Shown: positions 47,278 to 55,184, counted from the stretch's first letter. The stretch is 64,000 nt of DNA from Janthinobacterium lividum (GCF_034424625.1 NZ_CP139976.1:4526001-4590000), one strand, 5' to 3'. Numbers and translations: made by a program. Notes: generated from the sequence alone by a model not told the origin.

Positions 47278-47556
47278 ATGGCGCGCTCCCCGCACCCGAA
47301 GAAGGACATCGAAGCGGCATTGCGCCACGCGGAAAGCCAGGGCTGGCGCGTGGAAACGGGTGGCAGCCATGCCTGGGGCAAGATCTACTGCCCGTACAAT
47401 GATGCCGGCTGCCGCTGCGGCGAATTCTGCATCGCCTGCATCTGGAGCACGCCGAAAAATCCCGGCAACCATGCGCGGGCGATACGGCGGGTGGTCGACA
47501 ATTGCACTTTCAATAAGCTGATGCACGACTGCATGCAACGCAAATCCAAGGGGTAG
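47278..47556 (+). CDS. small HicA-like protein, possible toxin of a two-gene module
   Basis: A 92-residue basic protein preceded by a perfect GGAGG. The N-terminus KKDIEAALRHAESQGWRVETGGSHAWGKIYCP resembles the dsRBD-like HicA fold (helix, GW strand, G-S-H). HicA toxins use that histidine for RNA cleavage. Six cysteines in the middle and end (YCPYNDAGCRCGEFCIACIW) are unusual for HicA and may bind metal. It starts five bases before the stop-to-start gap of the HTH gene. Toxin activity is an inference from fold similarity and context. Confidence 0.6.
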   Translation: MARSPHPKKDIEAALRHAESQGWRVETGGSHAWGKIYCPYNDAGCRCGEFCIACIWSTPKNPGNHARAIRRVVDNCTFNKLMHDCMQRKSKG

Positions 47557-47561
47557 CCATC

Positions 47562-48083
47562 ATGGATTACATCTTTACTCTCAAATACCGCCTGCCCGAT
47601 AACGAAACCGACCTCGATGCGCTGGCCGATCGCCTGGGCGGCGGCGGTTGCGACGATGCCCTGGCCGGCATCGGGCAAGCGGGACGCCTGGCGCTGGAAT
47701 TCACGCGCGAGGCCAGCAATGCCAGCGAAGCACTGCTGAGCGCCATGGCCGATGTGAAAGCCATCGTGCCCGGGGCCGTGCTGGTCGAGGCCGCCCCCGA
47801 CTTCGTGGGACTGACGGACGTGGCGCAAGTGCTGGGCTTGTCTCGCCAAAACCTGCACAAGCTGATGAACAAACACCGCCACAACTTCCCCGCGCCCGTA
47901 CATGAGGGCAGCGCCACCATCTGGCACCTGGCCGACGTGCTGGCTTGGCTGCAGGCCAAGGGAACTTACCAGCTGGAACGCAGCCTGGTCGACGTGGCGC
48001 AAGCGGCCCGGCAAATCAACCTGGCCAGGGAAACGCGACAGGCGCCGCCGCTGCCCGCCGACCTCGTGGCCATGCTCCATTAA
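47562..48083 (+). CDS. HTH DNA-binding protein, partner of the HicA-like gene
   Basis: A 173-residue protein. Residues 1-85 form an alpha/beta domain (DYIFTLKYRLPDNETDLDALADRLGGGGCDDALAG, then LEFTREASNASEALLSAMADV). A MerR/AlpA-like helix-turn-helix follows (VGLTDVAQVLGLSRQNLHKLMNKHRHNFP, about 88-115), then a wing segment ending in ADVLAWLQAKG. It begins six bases after the previous stop. It probably binds the 47228 palindrome and controls its own operon; an antitoxin role is conceivable but unproven. Confidence 0.65.
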   Translation: MDYIFTLKYRLPDNETDLDALADRLGGGGCDDALAGIGQAGRLALEFTREASNASEALLSAMADVKAIVPGAVLVEAAPDFVGLTDVAQVLGLSRQNLHKLMNKHRHNFPAPVHEGSATIWHLADVLAWLQAKGTYQLERSLVDVAQAARQINLARETRQAPPLPADLVAMLH

Positions 48084-48465
48084 ACGGAAGAAAACTACGT
48101 ATTCTTACTGATTTCACATAGGAAACATGATCAAAACGTGGTAGGACTGTCGTTTCTTCCCATTTAAGCCGTGCAAAACGGCTGCAAATACGGTATAGTG
48201 TCGTTGTGCGCTGCAATATGTTTCCTTGAAGCGATGGCAACACCGCAGTTACATGCACTACAAACTTAGCAGCTTCGCAAGCCTTAGCGCATCCACAGGA
48301 TGCCGCTTATAAAGCCCTCCCGCCTTGTGTGTCGCACCTGACACCGTCCCGGCGCAAAGCTTTTGTGCCGAAATTTCTTTCTAGTTGAGTCATTTCGTTT
48401 TGGTTGGCGTTGCTATTTTGCGTTCTGCTTTTTGCAAGAACGCTGATTTTCACGAAAGAAAAAGA
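48084..48465 (+). promoter_or_regulatory. promoter and long structured leader of the DEAD-box helicase gene
   Basis: No gene is supported in these 382 bases. A TATAGT box at 48194-48199 would give a leader of about 260 nt. Hairpins can form at 48288-48309 (GCATCC/GGATGC), 48350-48370 (CGGCGCAAA/TTTGTGCCG) and 48421-48442 (CGTTCT/AGAACG). A long U-rich structured leader is typical of cold-inducible helicase mRNAs. Confidence 0.5.
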
Positions 48466-49872
48466 ATGACATTTGAATCCTTAGGCCTGCATCCGTCCAT
48501 CATCGCCGCTCTGACCGAATCGGGCTACACCGCGCCAACCGCGGTACAGTCGCAAGCGATTCCAGCCGCGATCGAAGGCCGTGACCTGCTGGTCTCGTCG
48601 CAGACCGGTTCGGGCAAGACGGCAGCTTTCATGCTGCCATCGCTGCACAAACTGGCCAGCGCCGAACAAAGCGCCGCCGGCAAGACGCCGAACCAGGAAA
48701 TGCAAGCATCGCGCGCCCGCGGCGAGCGTCCACGTTTCAAGGCCGCCCAGCCAAAAATGCTGGTGCTGACGCCAACGCGCGAACTGGCCCTGCAAGTGAC
48801 CACCAATACCGACAAGTACAGCACCGGCATCCGCCGCATCAAGGCTGTGTCGATCCTGGGCGGCATGCCTTACCCTAAACAGATGCAATTGCTGGCCAAG
48901 AATCCTGAGATCCTGGTCGCTACCCCTGGCCGTCTGATCGACCACATGGACTCGGGCAAGATCGACTTCTCGCAACTGGAAATCCTGGTGCTGGACGAAG
49001 CCGACCGCATGCTGGACATGGGTTTCATCGACGACATCGAAAAGATCGTGGAAGCGACGCCGGAAGGCCGTCAAACCATGCTGTTCTCGGCAACGCTGGA
49101 CGGCGTCGTCGGCAACATGGCTCGCCGCATCACGAAGAACCCGCTGGTCATCCAGGTGGCAAGCTCGAGCAACAAGCATGAAAACATCACCCAGCGCGTT
49201 CACTTCGTCGACGACCTGTCGCACAAGAATCGCCTGCTGGACCACCTGCTGCGCGACGAATCGCTGGACCAGGCTGTTGTGTTTACCGCCACCAAGCGTG
49301 ACGCCGACACCATCGCCGACCGTCTGAACATCGCCGGCTTCTCGGCTGCCGCCTTGCACGGCGACATGCATCAGGGCGCGCGCAACCGCACCCTGGACGG
49401 CATGCGCCGCGGCCAGGTCAAGGTGCTGGTTGCCACCGACGTTGCCGCCCGCGGTATCGACGTGCCAACGATCACCCACGTGTTCAACTACGATCTGCCG
49501 AAGTTCCCGGAAGACTACGTCCACCGCATCGGCCGTACCGGCCGCGCTGGCCGCAATGGCCTGGCCATCTCGCTGGTGAACCACGCTGAAGGCATGAACG
49601 TCAAGCGTATCGAACGCTTCACCAAGCAATTGATCCCGGTCAATGTCATCGAAGGTTTCGAGCCTAAGAAAACGGCATCGGCACCACGTTCGAGCGCCCG
49701 TCCAGGCGGCTGGAAACCAGGCGACAACCGTGGCGGCGCGAAGCCAGGTCAACGCACGTTCAGCAAGCCAGGCGCACCACGCAAAGACGGCGCACCGAGC
49801 ACCGGCGGCGGCTACAAGGGTTCCAACCCGCGCAGCACCGACGGCGCACGCCGCAGCTACGGCGACCGTTAA
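48466..49872 (+). CDS. DEAD-box RNA helicase, RhlE type
   Basis: An ATP-dependent RNA helicase of 468 residues from ATG 48466 (MTFESLGLHPSIIAALTESGY; the upstream in-frame ATG at 48385 lacks similarity). It has a Q motif, SQTGSGKTAAF, PTRELALQV, DEADRMLDMGF, SATLDG, VATDVAARGID and HRIGRTGRAGR. The C-terminal tail (about 400-468) is rich in Gly, Lys, Arg and Pro and presumably binds RNA. The tail resembles RhlE, although RhlE, SrmB and DbpA cannot be separated with certainty. A strong terminator follows. Confidence 0.92.
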   Translation: MTFESLGLHPSIIAALTESGYTAPTAVQSQAIPAAIEGRDLLVSSQTGSGKTAAFMLPSLHKLASAEQSAAGKTPNQEMQASRARGERPRFKAAQPKMLVLTPTRELALQVTTNTDKYSTGIRRIKAVSILGGMPYPKQMQLLAKNPEILVATPGRLIDHMDSGKIDFSQLEILVLDEADRMLDMGFIDDIEKIVEATPEGRQTMLFSATLDGVVGNMARRITKNPLVIQVASSSNKHENITQRVHFVDDLSHKNRLLDHLLRDESLDQAVVFTATKRDADTIADRLNIAGFSAAALHGDMHQGARNRTLDGMRRGQVKVLVATDVAARGIDVPTITHVFNYDLPKFPEDYVHRIGRTGRAGRNGLAISLVNHAEGMNVKRIERFTKQLIPVNVIEGFEPKKTASAPRSSARPGGWKPGDNRGGAKPGQRTFSKPGAPRKDGAPSTGGGYKGSNPRSTDGARRSYGDR

Positions 49873-49904
49873 TCACGGTCTCCCATTGCCTCTAGGCATG
49901 CAAT

Positions 49905-49942
49905 GAAAAACGGCCACCAGATCGCTCTGGTGGCCGTTTTTT
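49905..49942. terminator. bidirectional terminator
   Basis: AAAAACGGCCACCAGA-TCGC-TCTGGTGGCCGTTTTTTT lies between the convergent helicase and thioesterase genes; T-runs flank the stem on both strands. Confidence 0.93.
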
Positions 49943-49957
49943 TATGTCCGCAACGAC

Positions 49958-50440
49958 TTATTTCTTCGACACTTTCTGGCGCGACAGCTTGCGCAGCTTG
50001 GCCTGCTCGAAGCGCGCGTGCTGTTCCGGCGTTTCCAGCGCCAGCGGCGGCACGGCCACCGGTTTGCGGTTGGCATCCACGGCCACCATCGTGAAATAGC
50101 AGCTGTTGGCGTGGCGCACCAGGCGCTGCTGGATGTTTTCCGTCACCACGCGGATACCCACTTCCATCGACGTCGTGCCCGTGTAGTTGATCGACGCGAG
50201 GAACGTCACCAGTTCGCCCACGTGGATAGGCTGCAGGAACATCACCTGGTCCACCGACAGGGTCACCACATAGCTGCCCGAATAGCGGCTGGCGCAGGCA
50301 TAGGCGACGCTGTCGAGGTATTTCAGGATGGTGCCGCCGTGCACATTGCCGGAAAAATTGGCCATATCGGGCGTCATCAAGACCGTCATCGTCAGTTCGT
50401 GGGCCGACCAGTTCATCGCGCTGTCCAAAGTATTCTCCAA
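49958..50440 (-). CDS. acyl-CoA thioesterase, YciA-like hotdog fold
   Basis: A 160-residue single hotdog-domain protein with TPDMANFSGNVHGGTILKYLDSVAYACASRYSG (catalytic Asp and the HGG turn) and strands VTLSVDQVMFLQPIHVGELVTF and SMEVGIRVV. The family hydrolyses short to long acyl-CoAs as homohexamers. The C-terminal basic tail (KLRKLSRQKVSKK) is less common. It is single and ends at the shared terminator. Confidence 0.9.
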   Translation of the reverse strand: MENTLDSAMNWSAHELTMTVLMTPDMANFSGNVHGGTILKYLDSVAYACASRYSGSYVVTLSVDQVMFLQPIHVGELVTFLASINYTGTTSMEVGIRVVTENIQQRLVRHANSCYFTMVAVDANRKPVAVPPLALETPEQHARFEQAKLRKLSRQKVSKK

Positions 50441-50500
50441 AGGGGGAAATTAAAAGTGAGGGGAGATGTGAAAACCGGCCACGAGGGCCGGTTGTGAGCC

Positions 50501-50869
50501 TTACAGGCCCAGGGTGTCGATATCGGCCAGCGACTCGCGGCCCTTGTCGGAAATGTCGTAGCCTTCGCCTTCGGCGCGCGCCACGATGTGGGCTTTCTTG
50601 CCCAGGAAGTAAGCCACATCCGACTCCAGCTTGGTCAGGGGATCGGTGGCGACGGCGCGCAGCCCCATGATGCAGCGGCGCAGGAACAGCAGTTGCTGTG
50701 CTTTCTCGGTGATGGACAGACGGCCATCGCGTGCATAGCTGAGCAGCTTCAGGCCGGACAGGCGCTTGGCATTGCGGGCAACGCAAGCGCTGGGGCGCTC
50801 GGTCTTGATGCCGCGTGCAACTTGCTCCAGCGCGTCATATTCATCGGTTGTTAATTTCTCGTTCTTCAT
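50501..50869 (-). CDS. conserved hypothetical protein, possible winged helix
   Basis: Unrecognised. ATG 50869 (MKNEKLTTDEYDALEQVARGIKTERPSACVARNAKRLSGLKLL) gives 122 residues; an in-frame ATG at 50953 is less likely. The repeated short helix-helix-strand pattern with YARDGRLSITEKAQQLLFLRRC suggests a winged-helix DNA-binding domain. The C-terminus reads YDISDKGRESLADID. It is followed by the thioesterase after 60 bases, so it may be co-transcribed. Confidence 0.6.
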   Translation of the reverse strand: MKNEKLTTDEYDALEQVARGIKTERPSACVARNAKRLSGLKLLSYARDGRLSITEKAQQLLFLRRCIMGLRAVATDPLTKLESDVAYFLGKKAHIVARAEGEGYDISDKGRESLADIDTLGL

Positions 50870-50998
50870 TACTTTTCCATAAAAGGCCAGGTGTTCGGCC
50901 CCCATGGTACGCGCCCCGCTGCGCATCGGCAACAGGCAACGTGAATCAGTCACCGCCCGCGCGGCGGACGGCTGACTGGAAGACGGGCAGGACAGCCC

Positions 50999-51136
50999 TT
51001 ATTTATAGTTGCGCAGCAGCAGCCAGGCCAGGCCGCAACCCGCCACGGCGCCCGCCAGGGCCAGCGCCACGAGGTTTTTGCTGGTCATCACAGGCCGCCG
51101 GCCCAGGTAGATTTTGTTATGCAAGGAATTGCCCAT
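50999..51136 (-). CDS. 45-residue small membrane protein
   Basis: A very short gene: ATG 51136 with CAGGAG and a 7-base spacer. The product MGNSLHNKIYLGRRPVMTSK is followed by one hydrophobic segment rich in Ala, Leu and Gly (residues 21-41) and ends RNYK. This is a typical small single-pass membrane protein with a basic cytoplasmic head. It lies between the hypothetical gene at 50501 and the proline-rich gene; no homologue is known to me. Confidence 0.7.
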   Translation of the reverse strand: MGNSLHNKIYLGRRPVMTSKNLVALALAGAVAGCGLAWLLLRNYK

Positions 51137-51370
51137 GATGGTCTCCTGTACAAGAATTTTTATGATGTCTCATTATAAGAACAGAATCGTGACGGCCGCA
51201 TGACACTCGACAGTTAGAGTTTGATTTGTATCCACTCGGCAACATTTATTGACGTTTTTGTTGTTTAAATGGCGTGGCGCCAGCGGCCACCGCGCAGTCC
51301 ATTTCCGATCGGAAATAAACGCGGCGCACATCTCCCTGTCACCGCCATGCCGGCGGCGCACCGCGCCCCG

Positions 51371-51544
51371 TCACTGCATTTTCACAGGCGGTGGCGGCGG
51401 CGTCGGTTCCTCGACGGGCACGGGCTCGATGTGGGGAGGCGTTTCCGGCGGCGGTGTGACGGGATCGCCTTCCGGCGGTGGCGGCATATCGGGTTCGGGC
51501 GTGCTGTGCGCACGCAACAGGGCAGGACGGAATTGGGTTTGCAT
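51371..51544 (-). CDS. 57-residue proline-rich small protein
   Basis: ATG 51544 has a strong Shine-Dalgarno, AAGGAGG, four bases upstream. The product begins MQTQFRPALLRAHSTPEPDM, then is almost wholly Pro, Glu, Val and Thr (PPPPEGDPVTPPPETPPH and PTPPPPP). No signal peptide or membrane helix is seen. It is disordered, perhaps a linker-like or adaptor peptide; function unknown. It is divergent from the glycosyltransferase gene, and the 51137-51370 gap downstream contains nothing else I can support. Confidence 0.6.
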   Translation of the reverse strand: MQTQFRPALLRAHSTPEPDMPPPPEGDPVTPPPETPPHIEPVPVEEPTPPPPPVKMQ

Positions 51545-51678
51545 GTGACCTCCTTTGCCCCACTCTAGCCGATACGGCCAAATCCTGGCGCCCGCCAGTG
51601 GCACGCGACGGGGGAACTAAACGGCGTGGCGCCACTCCAACCTGGCAGGCATCCCCTCCTGCGAGTACAGCGGTTCCC

Positions 51679-52911
51679 ATGGCGCGCAAAAAAATCCTCT
51701 TTATGGCCGAGGCAGTGACCCTGGCCCACGTCGGCCGCCCTCTGAGCCTGACCCAGAGCCTGGACGAGGAAGAGTACGAAGTGCATTTCGCCTGCGCCGA
51801 TGGCTATGACTTTTGCTTCAAGCAAGCGCCCTTTCGCCGCTGGCGCATCGACAGTATTTCATCGCTGCAATTCCTGCAGGCGCTGGCCCACGGCAAGCCT
51901 GTCTACACTGAAAGTACCCTGCACGCGTACGTGGAAGACGACTTGCGCCTGCTCAATGCGGTCCAGCCCGATCTCGTGATCGGCGACTTCCGCCTGTCGC
52001 TGTCGGTCAGCGCGCGCCTGCAGCGCATTCCCTACATTACGCTCAGCAATGCCTATTGGAGTCCGTACGTGCGCCAGCACTACACGGTACCCAGCCTGCC
52101 CCTGACAGGCCTGCTGCCCATCTGGCTGGCCGCCCCCCTGTTCCGCCTGATCCGCCCGCTGGCCTTCGCCTCGCATGCCGTGCCCCTGAACCGCGTGCGC
52201 CGCCGCCATGGCTTGCCCTCGCTGGGCAGCGACCTGCGGCGCATCTATACGGATGCCGACCGCACCTTGTATGCGGATATTCCGCAACTGTTCCCGCCGC
52301 AGGCCATGCCGCCCACGCACGACTACCTGGGCGCCATCATCTGGGCGCCGCCGCTCGACTTGCCGGACTGGTGGCAGCGTCCGGAACTGAGCAACGGACG
52401 GCCCATCATCTATGTCACCCTGGGCAGTTCCGGCCAGGGGCAATTGCTGCCGCGCGTGCTGCGCGCGCTGGCGCCCCTGCCTGTCACCGTATTGGCAGCC
52501 ACGGCCGGCACCATCCGCGTCGACGCCGTGCCGCCAAACGCCTATGTCGCGCCCTTTCTGCCGGGCGACGCGGCCGCGCGGCGCGCCAGCCTGGTGATCT
52601 GCAACGGCGGCAGCCCCACCAGCCAGCAGGCGCTGACGGCGGGCGTGCCCGTCATCGGTATCGCCGGCAACCTCGATCAATTCCTCAACATGCACGGCAT
52701 CACGGAGGCCGGGGCCGGCCTGCTGCTGCGCGCCGACCGCTTCCAGGAAACCGCCCTACGCCATGCCGCCACGCGCATGCTCGACGATGGCCGGGCCAAG
52801 CTGGCGGCGCGCCAGCTGGCCACGGCCATGCGCGACTATGTGCCAGGGCAACGCTTGCTACCCCATGTGCACTCCCTGCTGGGCTCGTTGCCGCAAGGCA
52901 GCCAGCCTTGA
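51679..52911 (+). CDS. glycosyltransferase, GT-B fold (UDP-glycosyl/MGT-like)
   Basis: A 410-residue GT1-like enzyme from ATG 51679 (MARKKILFMAEAVTLAHVGRPLSL). The N-terminal Rossmann half has the acceptor region; the C-terminal half has YVTLGSSGQGQLLPRVLRAL, the donor-site loop VICNGGSPTSQQALTAGVPVIGIAGNLDQF, and LLLRADRF. GT1 enzymes transfer sugars to small hydrophobic acceptors or lipids. The donor and acceptor are unknown. The ORF continuing upstream to 51478 overlaps the divergent proline-rich gene and is rejected as start. Confidence 0.88.
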   Translation: MARKKILFMAEAVTLAHVGRPLSLTQSLDEEEYEVHFACADGYDFCFKQAPFRRWRIDSISSLQFLQALAHGKPVYTESTLHAYVEDDLRLLNAVQPDLVIGDFRLSLSVSARLQRIPYITLSNAYWSPYVRQHYTVPSLPLTGLLPIWLAAPLFRLIRPLAFASHAVPLNRVRRRHGLPSLGSDLRRIYTDADRTLYADIPQLFPPQAMPPTHDYLGAIIWAPPLDLPDWWQRPELSNGRPIIYVTLGSSGQGQLLPRVLRALAPLPVTVLAATAGTIRVDAVPPNAYVAPFLPGDAAARRASLVICNGGSPTSQQALTAGVPVIGIAGNLDQFLNMHGITEAGAGLLLRADRFQETALRHAATRMLDDGRAKLAARQLATAMRDYVPGQRLLPHVHSLLGSLPQGSQP

Positions 52912-52919
52912 CGGGCAGC

Positions 52920-52938
52920 GTCGGTTTTTCTTACAGCG
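52920..52938 (+). promoter_or_regulatory. conserved 19-bp motif upstream of the PEP-CTERM gene
   Basis: GTCGGTTTTTCTTACAGCG matches GTCGGTTTTCCTTACAACG at 54143-54161 in 17 of 19 positions. It lies about 70-90 bases before a sigma-54-like promoter, where an enhancer-binding regulator such as PrsR would bind. PEP-CTERM genes are known to be controlled by RpoN with the PrsK/PrsR system in related bacteria. Confidence 0.6.
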
Positions 52939-53008
52939 AGTCCGGCAAAGCCTGCACCGCATCAACAAAAACACGCCAAGTCATTGATTTCAAAAGGGCC
53001 TCATGCGT

Positions 53009-53024
53009 TGGCATGGAAGTCGCT
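53009..53024 (+). promoter_or_regulatory. sigma-54-like (-24/-12) promoter
   Basis: TGGCAT-GGAAG-TCGCT against consensus TGGCAC-N5-TTGCW: GG and GC are in the exact spacing, with 9 of 11 defined positions matching. It would start transcription near 53036, 63 bases before the ATG at 53099. Confidence 0.6.
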
Positions 53025-53098
53025 AGGTACTGGCCATGAGCACCTGCCGACAGGACTCAGCAAGACTTCCAGACTCACTCAACCACGAGGTGAATACA

Positions 53099-54079
53099 AT
53101 GAAACTCTCGAAACTGAAACTGCTCCCGGCCGCAGCGGCACTGGCCATGCTGTGCGCCGCAGGTAGCGCACAGGCGGGCGCCTACGGCTATTCCTACAAC
53201 AACATCTTCGGCCTCGTGATCGGCGTACCAACGGGCCAGATCACGGTGGCCAACAGCACCACCATCTCGCGCAGCACGGCCACCCTGAATGGGGTAAGCG
53301 TCATCAATGGCGGCGCCGGCTCGCTCGATGCCCTGCGCGCCAACGTCGGCGCCGTCACCAAAGGCGAGAACGACTTCACGCAGCAAGGCCCCACCAACAC
53401 CTATTCGCGCGGCGATGCGCAGATCGTCAGCACGCAGTTCCCTTCGTTCCCGCCCGGCTCCACCTCCACCCAGGTGGTGAACGTGGCCGAAGCCCACCTG
53501 GACGGCCCCGCCGGCACGGCCGATGCGTCCGGGCGCAATGGCTCGACCACGGGCTTCTCCGTCGATTTCATCGTCGGTTCGCCCACGGCAACGCTGAGCT
53601 TTGACTTCCTGGCCTCGCCCTTCATGCAGGTCTTCCTGCAAAGCACGGTCGGGCAGCTGTCCACCGCCACGGCCAACCTGGTCGTCACCTTCACCATCAC
53701 GGATGCGACCGGCGCAACGGTGTTCAACTGGACGCCCGATGGCGCGATCGGGTCTGGCATCTTCGGCGGCACGGAAAACGCCGATGGCGCCAACCTGAAC
53801 ACCAGCCTGGCGACCAATTTCCTCACACGTGGCAACCTGTTCACCTACGACCCATCCGGCTGCGGCACGCCCACGGGCACCGGTGTCGGCACCGCGTGCG
53901 GCAGCAACTTCAGCTCCGTCAGCAATGCTTTGACAGCCGGCAACTACACCTTGACCCTGAATGCGGTGGAAAGCGTGGATCTGGTGAAACAGGCCGCGCC
54001 TGAGCCCGGCACCCTGGCTCTGCTGGGCCTGGGTCTGGCTGGCCTGGGCTATGCCCGTCGCCGCAAGGTTGCCGCCTGA
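53099..54079 (+). CDS. exported PEP-CTERM protein, paralogue 1
   Basis: A 326-residue secreted or surface protein of unknown role. ATG 53099 has GAGG nearby. The signal peptide ends near GSAQAG. The body is Thr/Asn/Gly-rich and beta-like (GENDFT, PPGSTSTQVVN, DASGRNGSTT, GGTENADGANLNT, FTYDPSGCGTPTGTGVGT) with one Cys pair. It ends with a C-terminal PEP-CTERM sorting signal: APEPGTLALLGLGLAGLGYARRR. Such tails are cut by exosortase; no exosortase or EPS cluster is in this window. It is about 60 percent identical by eye to the following gene and is closed by a terminator. Confidence 0.93.
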   Translation: MKLSKLKLLPAAAALAMLCAAGSAQAGAYGYSYNNIFGLVIGVPTGQITVANSTTISRSTATLNGVSVINGGAGSLDALRANVGAVTKGENDFTQQGPTNTYSRGDAQIVSTQFPSFPPGSTSTQVVNVAEAHLDGPAGTADASGRNGSTTGFSVDFIVGSPTATLSFDFLASPFMQVFLQSTVGQLSTATANLVVTFTITDATGATVFNWTPDGAIGSGIFGGTENADGANLNTSLATNFLTRGNLFTYDPSGCGTPTGTGVGTACGSNFSSVSNALTAGNYTLTLNAVESVDLVKQAAPEPGTLALLGLGLAGLGYARRRKVAA

Positions 54080-54102
54080 ACCAGGCAACAGGGGGATTCA
54101 CA

Positions 54103-54129
54103 GGCGAGGAGGCTCTCCTCGCCTTTTTT
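54103..54129 (+). terminator. Rho-independent terminator after PEP-CTERM gene 1
   Basis: GGCGAGGAG-GCT-CTCCTCGCC followed by TTTTTT. It separates the two paralogues, so gene 2 needs its own promoter. Confidence 0.92.
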
Positions 54130-54142
54130 ATGTGGCAAGCCT

Positions 54143-54161
54143 GTCGGTTTTCCTTACAACG
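54143..54161 (+). promoter_or_regulatory. second copy of the 19-bp motif, before paralogue 2
   Basis: GTCGGTTTTCCTTACAACG, only 28 bases before the ATG at 54189. Unlike copy 1 it leaves no room for a downstream promoter, and the TGGCAA just before it (54133) is a poor -24 element. It may be a remnant of duplication. Confidence 0.5.
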
Positions 54162-54188
54162 CGGCCGATCAGGAGATGAGGATTTTTC

Positions 54189-55184
54189 ATGACGACATTT
54201 TCTTGCACCCGACTGCCAACGGTCTTGTTAGCCTTTCTGCTGCTGGCCAGCAGCGGCACCGCCAGCGCCGCCGCCTACGGCTATTCGTACACCAGTGTCT
54301 TTGGCCTGGTCATCAGCAATCCCTCCGGCTCCGTCTCCCTGCTCAGCAACATCGACCTGTCGCGCACCACCGCCACGCTCAACGGCAGCAGCATCATCAA
54401 CGGCGGCAGCAATGAGATCGACGCGCCGCAAGCGACACGCGGCGCCGTCAGCAAGGGAGAGAATGATTTCACACGGCAAGGCATGGGCAATGCCTCGTAT
54501 GCGCGCGGCGAGGCGCAAATCGTCACCTCGCAAATCCCCCCCTTTCCACCGGGCTCGACCAGCACACACACCGTAAACGCGGCAGAAACCTTCCTGGCGG
54601 GCGGCGGCAGCGCCGACGCCTCGGGACGCAATGGTTCCAGCACCGCGATGACCGTCAATTTTGTCGTCGGCCAACCGGGCGCAACCATGGCCTTCGACTT
54701 CCAGGCCCTGCCCTTCATGCAGCTGTACCTGGACGCCTTGGCCGGCACAGGCTCGGCGGCCACCACGAATATGGCGATGACGTTTAGCATCATCGATGAA
54801 CATGGCCAGATCGTCTTCAGCTGGGCGCCCGACGGCAACCTCGGTTCCGGCATCCTGGGCGGCACCGAACTGGCCGATGCCGCCAACCTCAATACCGGCT
54901 ACGCGCAAACGCCGCTCACCAGCGGCAGCATGTTCACCTACGACCCCAGCGGCTGCGGCGCACCCACAGGCACCGGCATCGGCACGACGTGCGGCGGGCA
55001 ATACAGCGCCGTCACGGATCACCTGGTGGCGGGCAACTACACGCTGGTGTTGAACATGCTGAACAGTTCCGAACTGGTCTACGTGCCAGTCGTCACGCCA
55101 GTGGCGCTGCCGGGAACCTTGCCGCTATTGGCGGCTGGCCTGGCAGCGCTGGCCAGCCTGGCGCCACGGCGCCGACAAGGCTGA
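54189..55184 (+). CDS. exported protein, paralogue 2 with VALPG tail
   Basis: A 331-residue paralogue of the previous gene, aligned along its whole length (AYGYSYTSVFGLVIS, KGENDFTRQG, PPGSTSTHTVN, DASGRNGSS, FTYDPSGCGAPTGTGIGT). It has a signal peptide (LLLASSGTASA). The C-terminal tail reads TPVALPGTLPLLAAGLAALASLAPRRR: the PEP motif has become ALPG, closer to the VPLPA-CTERM variant, with hydrophobic helix and Arg cluster kept. It may thus be sorted by a different exosortase or simply be membrane-anchored. No strong promoter is seen, so it could be weakly expressed. Confidence 0.9.
   Translation: MTTFSCTRLPTVLLAFLLLASSGTASAAAYGYSYTSVFGLVISNPSGSVSLLSNIDLSRTTATLNGSSIINGGSNEIDAPQATRGAVSKGENDFTRQGMGNASYARGEAQIVTSQIPPFPPGSTSTHTVNAAETFLAGGGSADASGRNGSSTAMTVNFVVGQPGATMAFDFQALPFMQLYLDALAGTGSAATTNMAMTFSIIDEHGQIVFSWAPDGNLGSGILGGTELADAANLNTGYAQTPLTSGSMFTYDPSGCGAPTGTGIGTTCGGQYSAVTDHLVAGNYTLVLNMLNSSELVYVPVVTPVALPGTLPLLAAGLAALASLAPRRRQG

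Noticed and set aside
54133..54148. A sigma-54 promoter for the second PEP-CTERM paralogue
   Set aside because: The TGGCAA has no GC at the required -12 position, so the match is too weak to report as a promoter.
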